Source: an uncultured Oscillospiraceae bacterium (GTDB taxonomy: Bacteria > Bacillota > Clostridia > Oscillospirales > Oscillospiraceae). From it: a stretch of 41,558 nucleotides of DNA. The translations under genes were made by a program, and so were the position numbers. Shown here in pieces: positions 23,876 through 32,918 of this stretch. Position 1 is the first letter of the stretch, and the number at the start of each line of letters is the position of its first letter. A model generated the notes under the pieces. That model saw nothing but the letters and a program-made list of their open reading frames with translations. It made no database searches and had not been told where the DNA came from. The stretch is taken from contig CAKTVG010000025.1 in assembly GCA_934622035.1 (NCBI GenBank), positions 1 to 41,558 of the forward strand, given 5' to 3'.

Positions 23876-26800
23876 TCAGCGGAGCAGGATCGTCTTAATC
23901 TCGTAAGGCTTCATCACGAAGTGCAGCTTACCATCCACAACCGGCAGCTCGGCTTCGATTTCTTCCAGGAGGTTCGTCTCGTAAGCCTTGGTAACACCCT
24001 CCGGCAGGGTCAGCGCGGTCTTCGTGCGGGCATTCTCGCTCTCGTAGAGACGCAGCACGGTGCCCTCGCCGTTTTCCGTCTGTTTGACGGTTTCCAGTAC
24101 CACATTCGGCGTGTCAAGAGATACAAGGCTGTAGCTCTTGCCGGGCGTGCCGCCCAGAACAGTGTAGGCCGGGAGGTTGAGCTTGTAGCTCTCGCGCACC
24201 GTGCCCGCCTGCTTCCAGGTTTCTCCGTGCGGGTAGAGGGAATAGGTGAAGCTGTGCAGCTCGACGTCCGCATTCGGGTTCGGCTCAATGCCGCTCTTGA
24301 CCAACGTCAGTGCAATCACGCCGTCCAGGACGCTGTGACCATACTTGCAGTCGTTAAGCAGGCTGACGCCATAATGCCCCTCGGAGTAGTCCATCCACTT
24401 CTGGGCGCAGCTCTCAAATCGGGCCTTATCCCAGCTGGTGTTGCTGTGTGTTTTGCGAGTTACATTGCCAAACTGGATATCAAAGGTCGCCTCATCCGTG
24501 TGGATATCCACCGGGAACTCCACCTTCAGCAGATGCTGATGCAGCTTCCAATCCACCGTGGTTTCAAAATCAATGCGGCGCGTATTCGCATAGAAATGAA
24601 TCTTCTGGCGAATGGTGCTCAGGCTGCAGCGATATTCCAGCGCAAGGGTCGTGCGGACAGGGCCGTCTTCGATCCAGTGCATAGACACGAGGTCGTTAAC
24701 GTCCCAGGATTTCTCCGTGTAGAAGCGGTCGATATCCCAGTTATCATAGTAAATCGGCTTGTCCTCATAGAGGCGGAAAAGATTTGCTTTCTTGCCGTCT
24801 TTGACAAGTTCGCGGTCAAATTTCTTATCAAAAATGGAGGTAAAGTGCCCATTTTCGTCAAATGCAACGCTATAGAACGGCGTTTCCAGGTGGCGCTCAT
24901 CCGTGCGGCGGAAGGGGCTTTCCGCCTTTGCTTCGGCAACGCGGTAGGTGCGATAGCCCTTGGAGGGCAGATTCTTCAAATATGCAACCGCGCCGTCCGC
25001 CGTCTGCTGCACAGGATAGCGGTTGCCGTTTTCATCCGCAAGTGCGGAAGCCTGAACCTCGCCGAGGGAAACCACATCATCGCGGTCAAAGCCCAGCGTG
25101 TTGACCACAGTCACACCCTCGCCGCTGCCGGCGATGCGATTCAGACGATCACGAATCAGGGACTTGGCTTCGGAAGCCAGTGCCTCATATTCCGCCTTTG
25201 TCACGTCATAAACCTCAGCAATGGAGCTGCCGGGCAGAATATCGTGGAACTGATTCAGAAGGATGATGTCACGCCACAGGCGCGTGTCGGCCTCGGCGGG
25301 ATAGTCCTTGGAAAGGACACCGAGAAGCTCAAGGTCCATCATCAGCAGTTCGCTCTTGCGGTTGCCCTTCTTATTGCGGGCCATGGAGGTATAAGTGCCG
25401 CGGTGGTACTCGAAATAGAATTCGCCCTCCCAGGTTTCCAGGCGCGGATTGTCTTTCACACGGGCATCGAGTTCATCAAAGAAGGTACGAGCCGGCTCCT
25501 GACGAACCATCGGCACGCCGGGAATGCCCTTTTCCATGCGCTCGGAGGTTTCGAGCATCAGGCGGGTCGGGCCGCCGCCGCCGTCGCCATAGCCGAAGGC
25601 AACGAGGACGTCGTTGTTGATTTCCTTATTCTGATAGCGATCCCAAGCACCCATGATGGCATCGGGATGCAGCATGCCGTTATACGTGGTAAAGAAGCTC
25701 TGCTTCGGATCCTGACCGATGCCGAGCGTCGTAATGAGATGGGTCAGGACCTCGCTGCCGTCTATGCCCTTCCAGAGGAAGGTGTCGTTCGGAATGCGGT
25801 TGATCTGATTCCAGGAGAGCTTCGTGGTCATGAAGTAGTCGATGCCGGACTTCTTCATAATCTGCGGCAGCGCGCCGGAATAACCGAAAACGTCAGGCAG
25901 CCAAAGGATCTTGTTGTCCTTGCCGAACTCCTCGCGGAAGAAGCGCTTGCCGTGCATGAACTGGCGGACAAGGGACTCGCCGGAAGTCAGGTTGCAGTCA
26001 GCCTCCAGCCACATGCCACCTTCCACTTCCCAGCGCCCCTCAGCCACGCGCTGCTTGATCTTCGCATACAGCTCGGGGTAGCGCTGCTTGAGGAAATAGT
26101 AGAGCACCGGCTGACTGGACATGAACTTATAGCTCGGGAATTCTTCCATCAGCTTCAGGACGGTCGCAAAGGAGCGGACGACCTTCTCGCGCGTCTGCGC
26201 GACAGTCCACCACCATGCAACGTCAATATGCGTATGGCCGATGCAGGTTGCAATGACATCCTGTACGCCGCACATTTTCTCGTACAGATTTTCCGTGATA
26301 TACTGCTGTGCCGTATCGACGGAGGCATAGAAATCCTCGGAATAGGGCACACGCATATCGATAAGGTTTATGGTGTTATTCAGGACGGTTTGCAGCTCCA
26401 GCCGGGTCTTGCTGTCCTGTCCGAGACGCGGGAACGCCTGAAGCGGCACCAAGATATCATAATACAGGTGATTCAGCTTTTCGTCAAGTACATAAAGGTT
26501 CGCAAGAAAAGAAAATTCACGATGGAGGGTGCCGGTGTAGGCCTGAATGTCGATGGTCAGCTCTTCCCCACCGACGGCGCGCTTGCGCAGCAGAACTTCG
26601 CGGTGATTCATATCCGCGCCCTGAACGACCTCGTTATTAACGAAAACAAGGAACTGCGGATTCTTGCCGTCGTCCCACTCTTCAATCTGGGTGTGAATTT
26701 TGAACCAGACGGACTTGCCGTCCATGCTCAGCGGAATGGTAATGTGACTGCGGAACCAGTAATGCGTGCCGGGAATGCCGTGGAAATCCGTCGCCTGTCC

Positions 26801-27022
26801 CTGGAACTTGCCCTCGAACTGGTCGGTACCGGCATAGTCGGCGTACCAGTGCATATTCTGGCAGTCGAACTTCTCCCAGGGGGCGCCAGCCTCGTCTGCT
26901 TCCTGCGGGTGGAAGAACTGGCCCTTCTTATACTGCCAATCCGGAAGGCCAAGGCTGTCCGTGAAGCGCAGCATACCGAGCTGGTTGCAGATCACCTGAA
27001 TTCTTTGATCGATAAAGTACAT
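23876..27022 (-). CDS. GH38 family alpha-mannosidase
   Basis: The 1048-residue enzyme shows GH38 metal and catalytic motifs: HTHIDVAWWW (263-272, zinc ligands His and Asp) and the nucleophile Asp377 in LWLPDVFGYSGALPQIMKKSG. An N-terminal beta-rich domain and long C-terminal beta-sandwich domains make up the typical full length. It is expected to trim alpha-linked mannose from imported N-glycan fragments in the cytoplasm, since no signal peptide is seen. It is the first enzyme gene after the importer. A hairpin separates it from the binding-protein gene, and a GTGAGGT sequence lies before ATG 27022. Confidence 0.93.
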   Translation of the reverse strand: MYFIDQRIQVICNQLGMLRFTDSLGLPDWQYKKGQFFHPQEADEAGAPWEKFDCQNMHWYADYAGTDQFEGKFQGQATDFHGIPGTHYWFRSHITIPLSMDGKSVWFKIHTQIEEWDDGKNPQFLVFVNNEVVQGADMNHREVLLRKRAVGGEELTIDIQAYTGTLHREFSFLANLYVLDEKLNHLYYDILVPLQAFPRLGQDSKTRLELQTVLNNTINLIDMRVPYSEDFYASVDTAQQYITENLYEKMCGVQDVIATCIGHTHIDVAWWWTVAQTREKVVRSFATVLKLMEEFPSYKFMSSQPVLYYFLKQRYPELYAKIKQRVAEGRWEVEGGMWLEADCNLTSGESLVRQFMHGKRFFREEFGKDNKILWLPDVFGYSGALPQIMKKSGIDYFMTTKLSWNQINRIPNDTFLWKGIDGSEVLTHLITTLGIGQDPKQSFFTTYNGMLHPDAIMGAWDRYQNKEINNDVLVAFGYGDGGGGPTRLMLETSERMEKGIPGVPMVRQEPARTFFDELDARVKDNPRLETWEGEFYFEYHRGTYTSMARNKKGNRKSELLMMDLELLGVLSKDYPAEADTRLWRDIILLNQFHDILPGSSIAEVYDVTKAEYEALASEAKSLIRDRLNRIAGSGEGVTVVNTLGFDRDDVVSLGEVQASALADENGNRYPVQQTADGAVAYLKNLPSKGYRTYRVAEAKAESPFRRTDERHLETPFYSVAFDENGHFTSIFDKKFDRELVKDGKKANLFRLYEDKPIYYDNWDIDRFYTEKSWDVNDLVSMHWIEDGPVRTTLALEYRCSLSTIRQKIHFYANTRRIDFETTVDWKLHQHLLKVEFPVDIHTDEATFDIQFGNVTRKTHSNTSWDKARFESCAQKWMDYSEGHYGVSLLNDCKYGHSVLDGVIALTLVKSGIEPNPNADVELHSFTYSLYPHGETWKQAGTVRESYKLNLPAYTVLGGTPGKSYSLVSLDTPNVVLETVKQTENGEGTVLRLYESENARTKTALTLPEGVTKAYETNLLEEIEAELPVVDGKLHFVMKPYEIKTILLR

Positions 27023-27127
27023 AACGTTACCTCACTTGCTTTGAAAATGTGCTGTACGCAGAAGGAAATTTCCGAAATGTTCAGAAATTTCCTCCCGCAA
27101 ACAGCAGAAGCTTGCCACTTGACTGAA

Positions 27128-27159
27128 ATGGGGACCGGTGCATGCGCATCGGTCCCCAT
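27128..27159 (-). terminator. Intercistronic hairpin after the solute-binding protein gene
   Basis: ATGGGGACCG (27128-27137) pairs with CGGTCCCCAT (27150-27159), and four more base pairs continue inward, making about 14. No proper T run follows on the minus strand. It is better read as a partial terminator or RNA-stabilising stem that lets the binding protein be made in excess of the enzymes. Confidence 0.6.
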
Positions 27160-27174
27160 GCCGGGAAAGTTTAA

Positions 27175-28656
27175 TTATTTGGAAGCAACCCAAGCGTCGA
27201 GCTGAGTCTGAACCTCGGTGAGGATGTCATCGAAGCCGGCAGCACGCATTGCGGAGAGCATCGCGTTGATGGTCTCGGTGGGATCGCCAGTACCGGTCAT
27301 CAGAGTGGGACGGTACTCCTTGAAGATAGCGTTGCAAGCATCGATCTTATCCTTCACGTTGGTCTGATCGAATGCGAAGCCCAGAGCCGGGGAAGCAACA
27401 GCCTGGCCGTTGAGTTCCTGAACCTCTGCCCACTGGTTGGAGTTGTCGTCCTCAAGGTAGGAAACGTTGAAGAATGTGCCCTGAGTGTAACCAGCCATGG
27501 TCCAGTCGCTGTTGTTCTTGTGAACCTTGCCGTCAGCAGTGTAGTCGAAGTTGTCGCCTTCGAGGCCATAGTACAGAGCGTCACGGACATAGGAGTCGGT
27601 GTTGACCAGCTCGAGGAGCTGCAGAGCCTTCTCCGGATGTGCGCAAGCAGCAGAGATGCTGTTGAGGGAGCCCTGAACGGTGGAGTTGGACATCACGGTG
27701 TTGCCCCACTGGATCGCGACGGCGTCAACGCCCATCTGCGGGCCCCAAGTGGTCTTTGCAGCTGCGGACCAGCCCTGAGCAACGAAGCAAGGACGGTACT
27801 GGGGAGCTTCTGCCAGAACGGCAGCGTCGGAGTTGATGTAGCCAGCCTGATACCAGGAACGCAGGGTGTCGAGGTCAGCCTTGATGTCGTCCTGCTCGAA
27901 GACGGAGACAGCCTTCGCCTCGGTGCTGTTGTAGGAAACGCCGATGCCGGGGAAGCCCAGGGACAGATCATCGTACTTGCCGCCATAGATAGCATCCAGG
28001 CCGCCGTTGTTGAGGATGAAGACAGCCTCGCCCTTCTTCTCGTACATAGCCTTGAGAATCGGGGTCAGGTCGCTCAGAGTGTGAGCATTGGCATAGTCAA
28101 CGCCAGTGGACTCAACGAGTTCCTTATCATAGATGAAGTACTGGGTAGAAGAAGAATCCTTGTAGGTGGGAACACCATAGATTTTGCCGCCGACAGTAAC
28201 GGAATCCCAATAAGCTTCAGGGATAAGGTCGGTCAGGCCGGGGGTGCTGCTCAGCAGGCTGCTAATATCAGCAAGAGCGCCCAGAGCGATGTCGCTGGTG
28301 TAGGTGCCGTTGTTGCCAAAGATGATGTCGAACGGCTCGTTGGTGGAGACGATCATGTTGCGGCGAGTATCCCAATCGCCCCAGCTGACGACTTCGATGT
28401 CCAGATGGACGCCGATCTTCTCTTCGAGGTACTTGTCGAGGTTGGCCTTCCACGCGTCGTAGTTCGCGGGCATGCCACTGCCGACGGTGACCCACTTCAG
28501 GTCAACGATCTCGTCGTTGGTGGGCTCGGATGCGGGTTCGCTGGTGGAATCAGCGGGGGTGCTGCTGGTGTTGGGGTTCTGGGGGTCCTTGGCGCAGCCG
28601 ACAAAGAGGGCGGCGACCATAACGACGGCCAGAAGCAGTGCGAGAACTTTCTTCAT
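27175..28656 (-). CDS. ABC importer solute-binding lipoprotein (DUF3502 type), SBP1
   Basis: The 493-residue lipoprotein has a signal peptide ending in the lipobox LFVGC (Cys21), a Ser/Thr/Pro-rich linker, a family-1 binding-protein fold and a C-terminal DUF3502-like region (LGFAFDQTNVKDKIDACN, then EYRPTLMTGTGDPTE). Binding proteins of this branch serve LplB/LplC-type permeases, including the N-glycan transporter of streptococci. It would capture the glycans released by the surface GH85. It has a strong AGGAGGA site, is third in the operon after both permeases, and is followed by a stabilising hairpin. Confidence 0.9.
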   Translation of the reverse strand: MKKVLALLLAVVMVAALFVGCAKDPQNPNTSSTPADSTSEPASEPTNDEIVDLKWVTVGSGMPANYDAWKANLDKYLEEKIGVHLDIEVVSWGDWDTRRNMIVSTNEPFDIIFGNNGTYTSDIALGALADISSLLSSTPGLTDLIPEAYWDSVTVGGKIYGVPTYKDSSSTQYFIYDKELVESTGVDYANAHTLSDLTPILKAMYEKKGEAVFILNNGGLDAIYGGKYDDLSLGFPGIGVSYNSTEAKAVSVFEQDDIKADLDTLRSWYQAGYINSDAAVLAEAPQYRPCFVAQGWSAAAKTTWGPQMGVDAVAIQWGNTVMSNSTVQGSLNSISAACAHPEKALQLLELVNTDSYVRDALYYGLEGDNFDYTADGKVHKNNSDWTMAGYTQGTFFNVSYLEDDNSNQWAEVQELNGQAVASPALGFAFDQTNVKDKIDACNAIFKEYRPTLMTGTGDPTETINAMLSAMRAAGFDDILTEVQTQLDAWVASK

Positions 28657-28734
28657 TTTTGTTCCTCCTAAAAAATTTTGGGATGCGATTTATTGCAGCG
28701 ACATTGTCGCTTCAATACGGTGTGTGATTCTTCA

Positions 28735-29676
28735 TTAGCCCTTCACGGCGCCGATGGTCAGGCCGGAGATGAAGTAGCGCTGGAAGAAGGGGTAGACGCA
28801 CGCGATCGGAACCGCGACGACAAAGGCAATTGCCATTCGCACGGATTCCTGCGGCATTTTGCGGATCATGTCGGTCTGGGAAAGGCCGGCAGTCGGGTTT
28901 TTCGTCAGGAACTCGATATCCTTCTCCATTGCCTGAAGCAGTGCCTGCAGGGACTTCAGATTGTCGCTCTTGATGTACAGCATGGACTGATACCAGTCGT
29001 TCCAGTAGCCGAAAGCAAGGAACAGTGCAATCGTTGCCAGAACCGGCTTGGAAACCGGCAGGACTATCTTAAAGAAGATCGTCCACTGTGACGCGCCGTC
29101 TATTCGTGCGGACTCAATCACGGAGTCCGGTATCGTTGTTCGGAAGAAGGTACGTGCGATAACGACATTGAAGCTGGAAACCGCCAGGGGCAGAATCAAG
29201 GCCCAAATGGTATTGCCGATTTTCAGGATCTGCGTATTGACCACATAGGATGCTGCAAGGCCGCCGCCGAAGACCATGGGAATGAAAACCATGATCGTCA
29301 GGAAGCCGTTGAGCTTATGCTCTCTTCTGGAAAGCACATAGCCAAGCAGAGAGGTCAGCGCAACGCCGAGCACCGTGCCAATTGCAGTAACCTCAACGGA
29401 GATCCACAGCGCATGCAGGATGGTCTTGCGCTGCGTCCAGAGGTACTGATAGGCGCTGGTGGAAACCGTTTTCGCAGTGACGTAGAACTGATAACCCTGG
29501 GTTCGAACCACCTGCTCATCCGTGATCGAAATGATAAAGATGAAAATAACAGGCAGGACGCAGGACAGCGCCAAAATAATGAACAAGATGTTGAACAGGA
29601 CGTTCGTTCCAGGGCGGATCCGGTTCAGCCGCGTCATGTTGTCATTCGTTGTTACGGGATGTTTTCTTTTTGCCAT
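28735..29676 (-). CDS. ABC sugar importer permease, LplC/YtcP type
   Basis: This 313-residue membrane protein has about six helices and the ATPase-contact EAA loop VIESARIDGASQWTIFFKIVLP. The C-terminal motif PFFQRYFISGLTIGAVKG is typical of LplC-like permeases. It pairs with the LplB-type permease upstream (14 bases) and the binding protein downstream to form a CUT1-like oligosaccharide importer. No ATPase gene is present, as usual for such systems, which share a general MsmK-like ATPase encoded elsewhere. Confidence 0.9.
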   Translation of the reverse strand: MAKRKHPVTTNDNMTRLNRIRPGTNVLFNILFIILALSCVLPVIFIFIISITDEQVVRTQGYQFYVTAKTVSTSAYQYLWTQRKTILHALWISVEVTAIGTVLGVALTSLLGYVLSRREHKLNGFLTIMVFIPMVFGGGLAASYVVNTQILKIGNTIWALILPLAVSSFNVVIARTFFRTTIPDSVIESARIDGASQWTIFFKIVLPVSKPVLATIALFLAFGYWNDWYQSMLYIKSDNLKSLQALLQAMEKDIEFLTKNPTAGLSQTDMIRKMPQESVRMAIAFVVAVPIACVYPFFQRYFISGLTIGAVKG

Positions 29677-29690
29677 GTGAGTCCCTCCCG

Positions 29691-30665
29691 TCAGATCAGT
29701 GCGCTCTGCTTATCGACCTTGCGGACGATCGCATTGGCGCACAGGATAGTGATGCATCCGACGATGGACTGGAACATGGATGCCGCGGCGTTCTGTCCGA
29801 GGTTTGTGCTCGTGGTAACCATCTGGAAAATCTTGACGTCGAAGGTCGCCACATACGGGGTCAGCGGCTGAATTGCGCCTCGCGTGACCTGATAAAACAG
29901 GCCGAAGTCGGAGGAGAAAATATGTCCGACCGCCATGATGAACATCATAATGATGATCTGCTTCAGGCAGGGCACCGTGACGTACCATGCCTGCTGAGCC
30001 TTTGACGCACCGTCCAGTGCGGCGGCTTCATAAAGCGTGGAGTCGATTCCCGTAATGGAGGCGAGGTAGACGACCATGCTGTAGCCCAAAACCTTCCAGA
30101 CATGCATGAAGACCAGAATAAACGGCCAGTATTTCGGTTCAAAGTACCAGTTGATTTTCTCCCCGCCGAGGAGCGTAATCAGGCCGTTCAGCAGGCCCTT
30201 GTCCGTAACCAGCATTGCGTAGACGAAGTAGCTGATGACGACCCAGGACATGAAGTGCGGCATGAACATCAGAGTCTGGTAAATCTTGGATTTCCGCTTG
30301 CTGTAGATATTGCTGATCATAATGGCCAGCGTCACCGGCAGCACGATATCCAGCACGATAAACGCGGCGTTGTACAGCAGCGTGTTGCGCAGGATCTGGG
30401 GGAAGTCCCTCAGCTTCAGGAAGTACTCAAAATTCTTGAATCCGACCCACTCGCTGTGGAACAGATTGTAGAGAAAGTTTTTAGAGGCGTCAACGATTTT
30501 GAAGTCCTTCATTGCAAGGACAATGCCGAACATCGGCAGATAGCAGAACAGGATGTACCATACCGTCGTCGGGATGGCAAGAATTGTCAGCTCTGTATCG
30601 TCCTTCGTCCACTTCCAAAACTTCTTTTTCTTAACACCGGGGTTGCGGGTTTGCAGTTTGGACAT
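29691..30665 (-). CDS. ABC sugar importer permease, LplB type
   Basis: The 324-residue membrane protein has a basic N-terminus (RNPGVKKKKFWKWTKDD), six or so helices, the early motif YLPMFGIVLAMKDFKI and the EAA loop LYEAAALDGASKAQQAWYVTVP. It ends FQSIVGCITILCANAIVRKVDKQSALI, as is typical of LplB permeases. I chose ATG 30665 behind AAGGTGA; a frame of 17 more codons upstream has no ribosome site and crosses the likely transcription start. It is the first gene of the 13-gene operon. Confidence 0.9.
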   Translation of the reverse strand: MSKLQTRNPGVKKKKFWKWTKDDTELTILAIPTTVWYILFCYLPMFGIVLAMKDFKIVDASKNFLYNLFHSEWVGFKNFEYFLKLRDFPQILRNTLLYNAAFIVLDIVLPVTLAIMISNIYSKRKSKIYQTLMFMPHFMSWVVISYFVYAMLVTDKGLLNGLITLLGGEKINWYFEPKYWPFILVFMHVWKVLGYSMVVYLASITGIDSTLYEAAALDGASKAQQAWYVTVPCLKQIIIMMFIMAVGHIFSSDFGLFYQVTRGAIQPLTPYVATFDVKIFQMVTTSTNLGQNAAASMFQSIVGCITILCANAIVRKVDKQSALI

Positions 30666-30746
30666 ATCTTCACCTTGCTTCCATGTTGTTTCCGATCGCA
30701 TTCCGTTTACGCACATATTATAGCAGATACCACCCCAAAATTTATA

Positions 30747-30788
30747 GTCTAAAAACTTCGCATAGTAGTATGAAAAGGATACATTTTT
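30747..30788 (-). promoter_or_regulatory. Candidate AraC-type operator of the leftward glycan operon
   Basis: On the minus strand AAAAATGT, four bases, then TTTTCATAC (30776-30768), 12 bases, then TTTTTAGAC (30755-30747). The two 9-mers are a direct repeat with a 21-base period, two helical turns. The site sits about 25 bases upstream of the TATAAT box. The same block precedes the GH20 gene. Confidence 0.75.
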
Positions 30789-30882
30789 ATAAATTTGTTA
30801 ATATTTTTTTTTTGCAGTTTTTGCCGGTTTCGGCGTATTGCACAAACAATCCGGTCGAATTTTGTACACCCTGCCAAAAATC

Positions 30883-30924
30883 AAAAATGTGCCATTTTCA
30901 TACCGCAAAGTGTAGTTTTCAGAC
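30883..30924 (+). promoter_or_regulatory. Candidate AraC-type operator of the GH20 gene
   Basis: AAAAATGT (30883-30890), four bases, TTTTCATAC (30895-30903), 12 bases, TTTTCAGAC (30916-30924). The orientation, period and distance to the -10 box are the same as for the divergent operon. AAAATG/CATTTT (30884-30889 and 30893-30898) also makes a small inverted repeat. Confidence 0.75.
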
Positions 30925-30996
30925 TAGCATTCGGCTCGTTTTTCTGCGATAATAAGGACGGCAGTTTGCCGCTTACTAAATTAAGGAGCCATTCCT

Positions 30997-32862
30997 ATGA
31001 AGAAAAATGTACACATTCTCGGTCAGGCGCCCGCGAACTGGCAGAGCGCTTTAACGGAACTCCAGGAGGAGCTCGGCTATCTTCCCGCTGAGAACGGCAT
31101 AGAGATCCGCTGTGTAAAGGGTGACGAGCTCAGCGTGGAAAGCGACGGTATCTCGGTCACGCTGATCTGGGCCGCACCGGTGCAGTTCTACCGCGCAATG
31201 AGCCTGATCCCGCAGCCGCTTGCCCCCTGCTCCATTCATGAAAAGGCCCGCTTCGAAACCTGCGGTGTCATGTTCGACTGCTCCAGAAATGCTGTTCTGA
31301 AGCCGGAGGACATGCGTTACCTTCTGCGCAAAATGGCGCTCATGGGTCTGAACATGGGCATGATGTACACGGAGGATACCTACGAGGTCCCCGAGCAGCC
31401 CTTCTTCGGCTATAAGCGCGGCCGCTATACCTTTGATGAGCTGAAGGCGCTGGACGACTATGCCGATCAGTTCGGCATTGAGCTTTGCCCGTGCATTCAG
31501 ACGCTTGGTCACCTGAAGCGCATCCTGCACTGGCCCGCCTTCCACCGCTATCGCGAAAATGACGAGGTTCTGCTTGCGGATTACGAAGATACCTATGTTC
31601 TGCTCGATCAGATGATTCGCGCTGCCACCGCTCCCTACCGCTCCAAGCGCATCCACCTCGGCATGGACGAAGCCTACGGCGTCGGCCTTGGTGCACACCT
31701 GGTCTATCATGGCTATGAAAACCCGCACCAGGTCATCGGCCGCCACCTCAAGCGCGTGCTGGAGATCACCGATAAGTACGGCCTGTCTGCCATGATGTGG
31801 AGCGACATGTACTTCCACCTCGACGGCCATGACTACCACAACGGCGGTCTCCCCTCTCAGAGCGCAAGAGACGCAGTTGACCCGCGCATCACCCTGATGT
31901 ACTGGGATTATTACCAGTCTGACGAGGCCATGTACGCCGACGCGCTGCACAAGCATGCGCAGTTCCCTGCCCCGACAGTTTTCGCCGGCGGCATCTGGAC
32001 CTGGATCGGCCCGGCGCCGGATTACCCCACGGCCATAGCCAACTCCGTTGCCGGCCTGAGCGCCTGCATGAAGGCCGGCGTCCCGCTGGCGCTTGCCACG
32101 GCTTGGGGTGACAACGGCGGCGAGGCCAACATGGTCGCCTCCCTGCTCGCGCTCCAGCTCTACGCCGAAATGACCTACACCGGCGTATACGACGAAGAGG
32201 CGCTGCGCGCCCGCTTCCGCCGCTGCTGCAACGCCGACGCGCAGGCCTTCCTGGACATCAGCCAGCTCAATCTCGTCCCCGGTATGAAGAGCTGCCACAA
32301 TGATCCGGTCAACGCCTGCAAGTTCCTGCTGTATCAAGATCCTCTGATCCAGCTCTTCGAGGCGGACACCGCCGGCTTTGACATGTCCGGTCACTTTGCC
32401 TCCCTCGTGCAGAAATTCGCACACTACGCGCAGGAGAACCCCGAATATGCGCTACTGTTTGACTTCTATGCCACGCTTTCCCACGCGCTGGCGCTCAAGT
32501 GCGCCTGGCACGAGCAGGCGGGCGACGTCGTCCGCCGCGGCGACCGCGAGGCAGCCGCTGCACTGGCAGACGGCATTCCCGCCACGGTCGAAGCGCTGAA
32601 CACGCTGCGCGTGCTCTGGAGAAAGCTCTGGGAATCCACGAACAAGCCCAACGGCTTCGAGATTCTGGAGGTTCGCCTCGGCGGCGTTGCCGCGCGTATG
32701 GCCACCGCAGGCGAAAAAATGCGCGCCTTTGCCGACGGCACTGTCGATACCATCCCCGAGCTGCTGGAAACCTCGCTCATCACGAAGCGCCATCCGGACG
32801 GCCACATCAACTGCACCAACACCATGGACGAAATTGCCACCCCCGGCCGCATCGATTACTAA
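30997..32862 (+). CDS. GH20 family beta-N-acetylhexosaminidase (GcnA/GH20C-like)
   Basis: The 621-residue enzyme has the GH20 catalytic motif HLGMDEAYGVG (220-230) with the Asp224-Glu225 pair that works by substrate-assisted catalysis. A GH20b-type N-terminal domain precedes the barrel (FYRAMSLI, then RFETCGVMFDCSRNAVLK). Its length and motifs fit the GcnA-like cytoplasmic group of Firmicutes, and no signal peptide is present. It should remove terminal beta-GlcNAc (or GalNAc) from imported N-glycan pieces. AAGGAG lies 9 bases before ATG 30997. It is divergent from the main operon but shares its operator block, and ends in a bidirectional hairpin. Confidence 0.92.
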   Translation: MKKNVHILGQAPANWQSALTELQEELGYLPAENGIEIRCVKGDELSVESDGISVTLIWAAPVQFYRAMSLIPQPLAPCSIHEKARFETCGVMFDCSRNAVLKPEDMRYLLRKMALMGLNMGMMYTEDTYEVPEQPFFGYKRGRYTFDELKALDDYADQFGIELCPCIQTLGHLKRILHWPAFHRYRENDEVLLADYEDTYVLLDQMIRAATAPYRSKRIHLGMDEAYGVGLGAHLVYHGYENPHQVIGRHLKRVLEITDKYGLSAMMWSDMYFHLDGHDYHNGGLPSQSARDAVDPRITLMYWDYYQSDEAMYADALHKHAQFPAPTVFAGGIWTWIGPAPDYPTAIANSVAGLSACMKAGVPLALATAWGDNGGEANMVASLLALQLYAEMTYTGVYDEEALRARFRRCCNADAQAFLDISQLNLVPGMKSCHNDPVNACKFLLYQDPLIQLFEADTAGFDMSGHFASLVQKFAHYAQENPEYALLFDFYATLSHALALKCAWHEQAGDVVRRGDREAAAALADGIPATVEALNTLRVLWRKLWESTNKPNGFEILEVRLGGVAARMATAGEKMRAFADGTVDTIPELLETSLITKRHPDGHINCTNTMDEIATPGRIDY

Positions 32863-32877
32863 AGAAACCTCAAAGCA

Positions 32878-32918
32878 CAAGCGCCCCATGCAGCATTGCT
32901 GCACGGGGCGCTTGTTTT
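32878..32918 (+). terminator. Terminator between GH20 and SBP2
   Basis: CAAGCGCCCC (32878-32887) pairs with GGGGCGCTTG (32905-32914). An inner TGCAGC/GCTGCA stem lies around ATT, with one A-C mismatch between the stems. TTTT follows on the plus strand. It lies between the two convergent stops and probably serves both genes. Confidence 0.85.

Larger units (their letters stand above)
30666..30996. promoter_or_regulatory. Divergent regulatory region of the glycan genes
   Basis: This 331-base AT-rich gap holds both glycan promoters. The leftward one has TATAAT (30717-30722 on the minus strand) with a poor -35. The rightward one has GATAAT (30948-30953) with a poor -35. Weak -35 boxes suggest activator dependence. 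A run of ten T (30804-30813) may bend the DNA between them. Both promoters carry the same upstream direct-repeat block, listed separately. Confidence 0.75.

Noticed and set aside
23921..27205. A 1094-codon open frame on the plus strand opposite the GH38 gene
   Set aside because: It is the mirror of a GC-rich coding strand. It has no ribosome site and no recognisable domain, while the minus strand gives a full GH38 enzyme with catalytic motifs.
30804..30813. T tract in the divergent region as a terminator
   Set aside because: No stem precedes it on either strand; it is more likely a bent-DNA tract between the two promoters.
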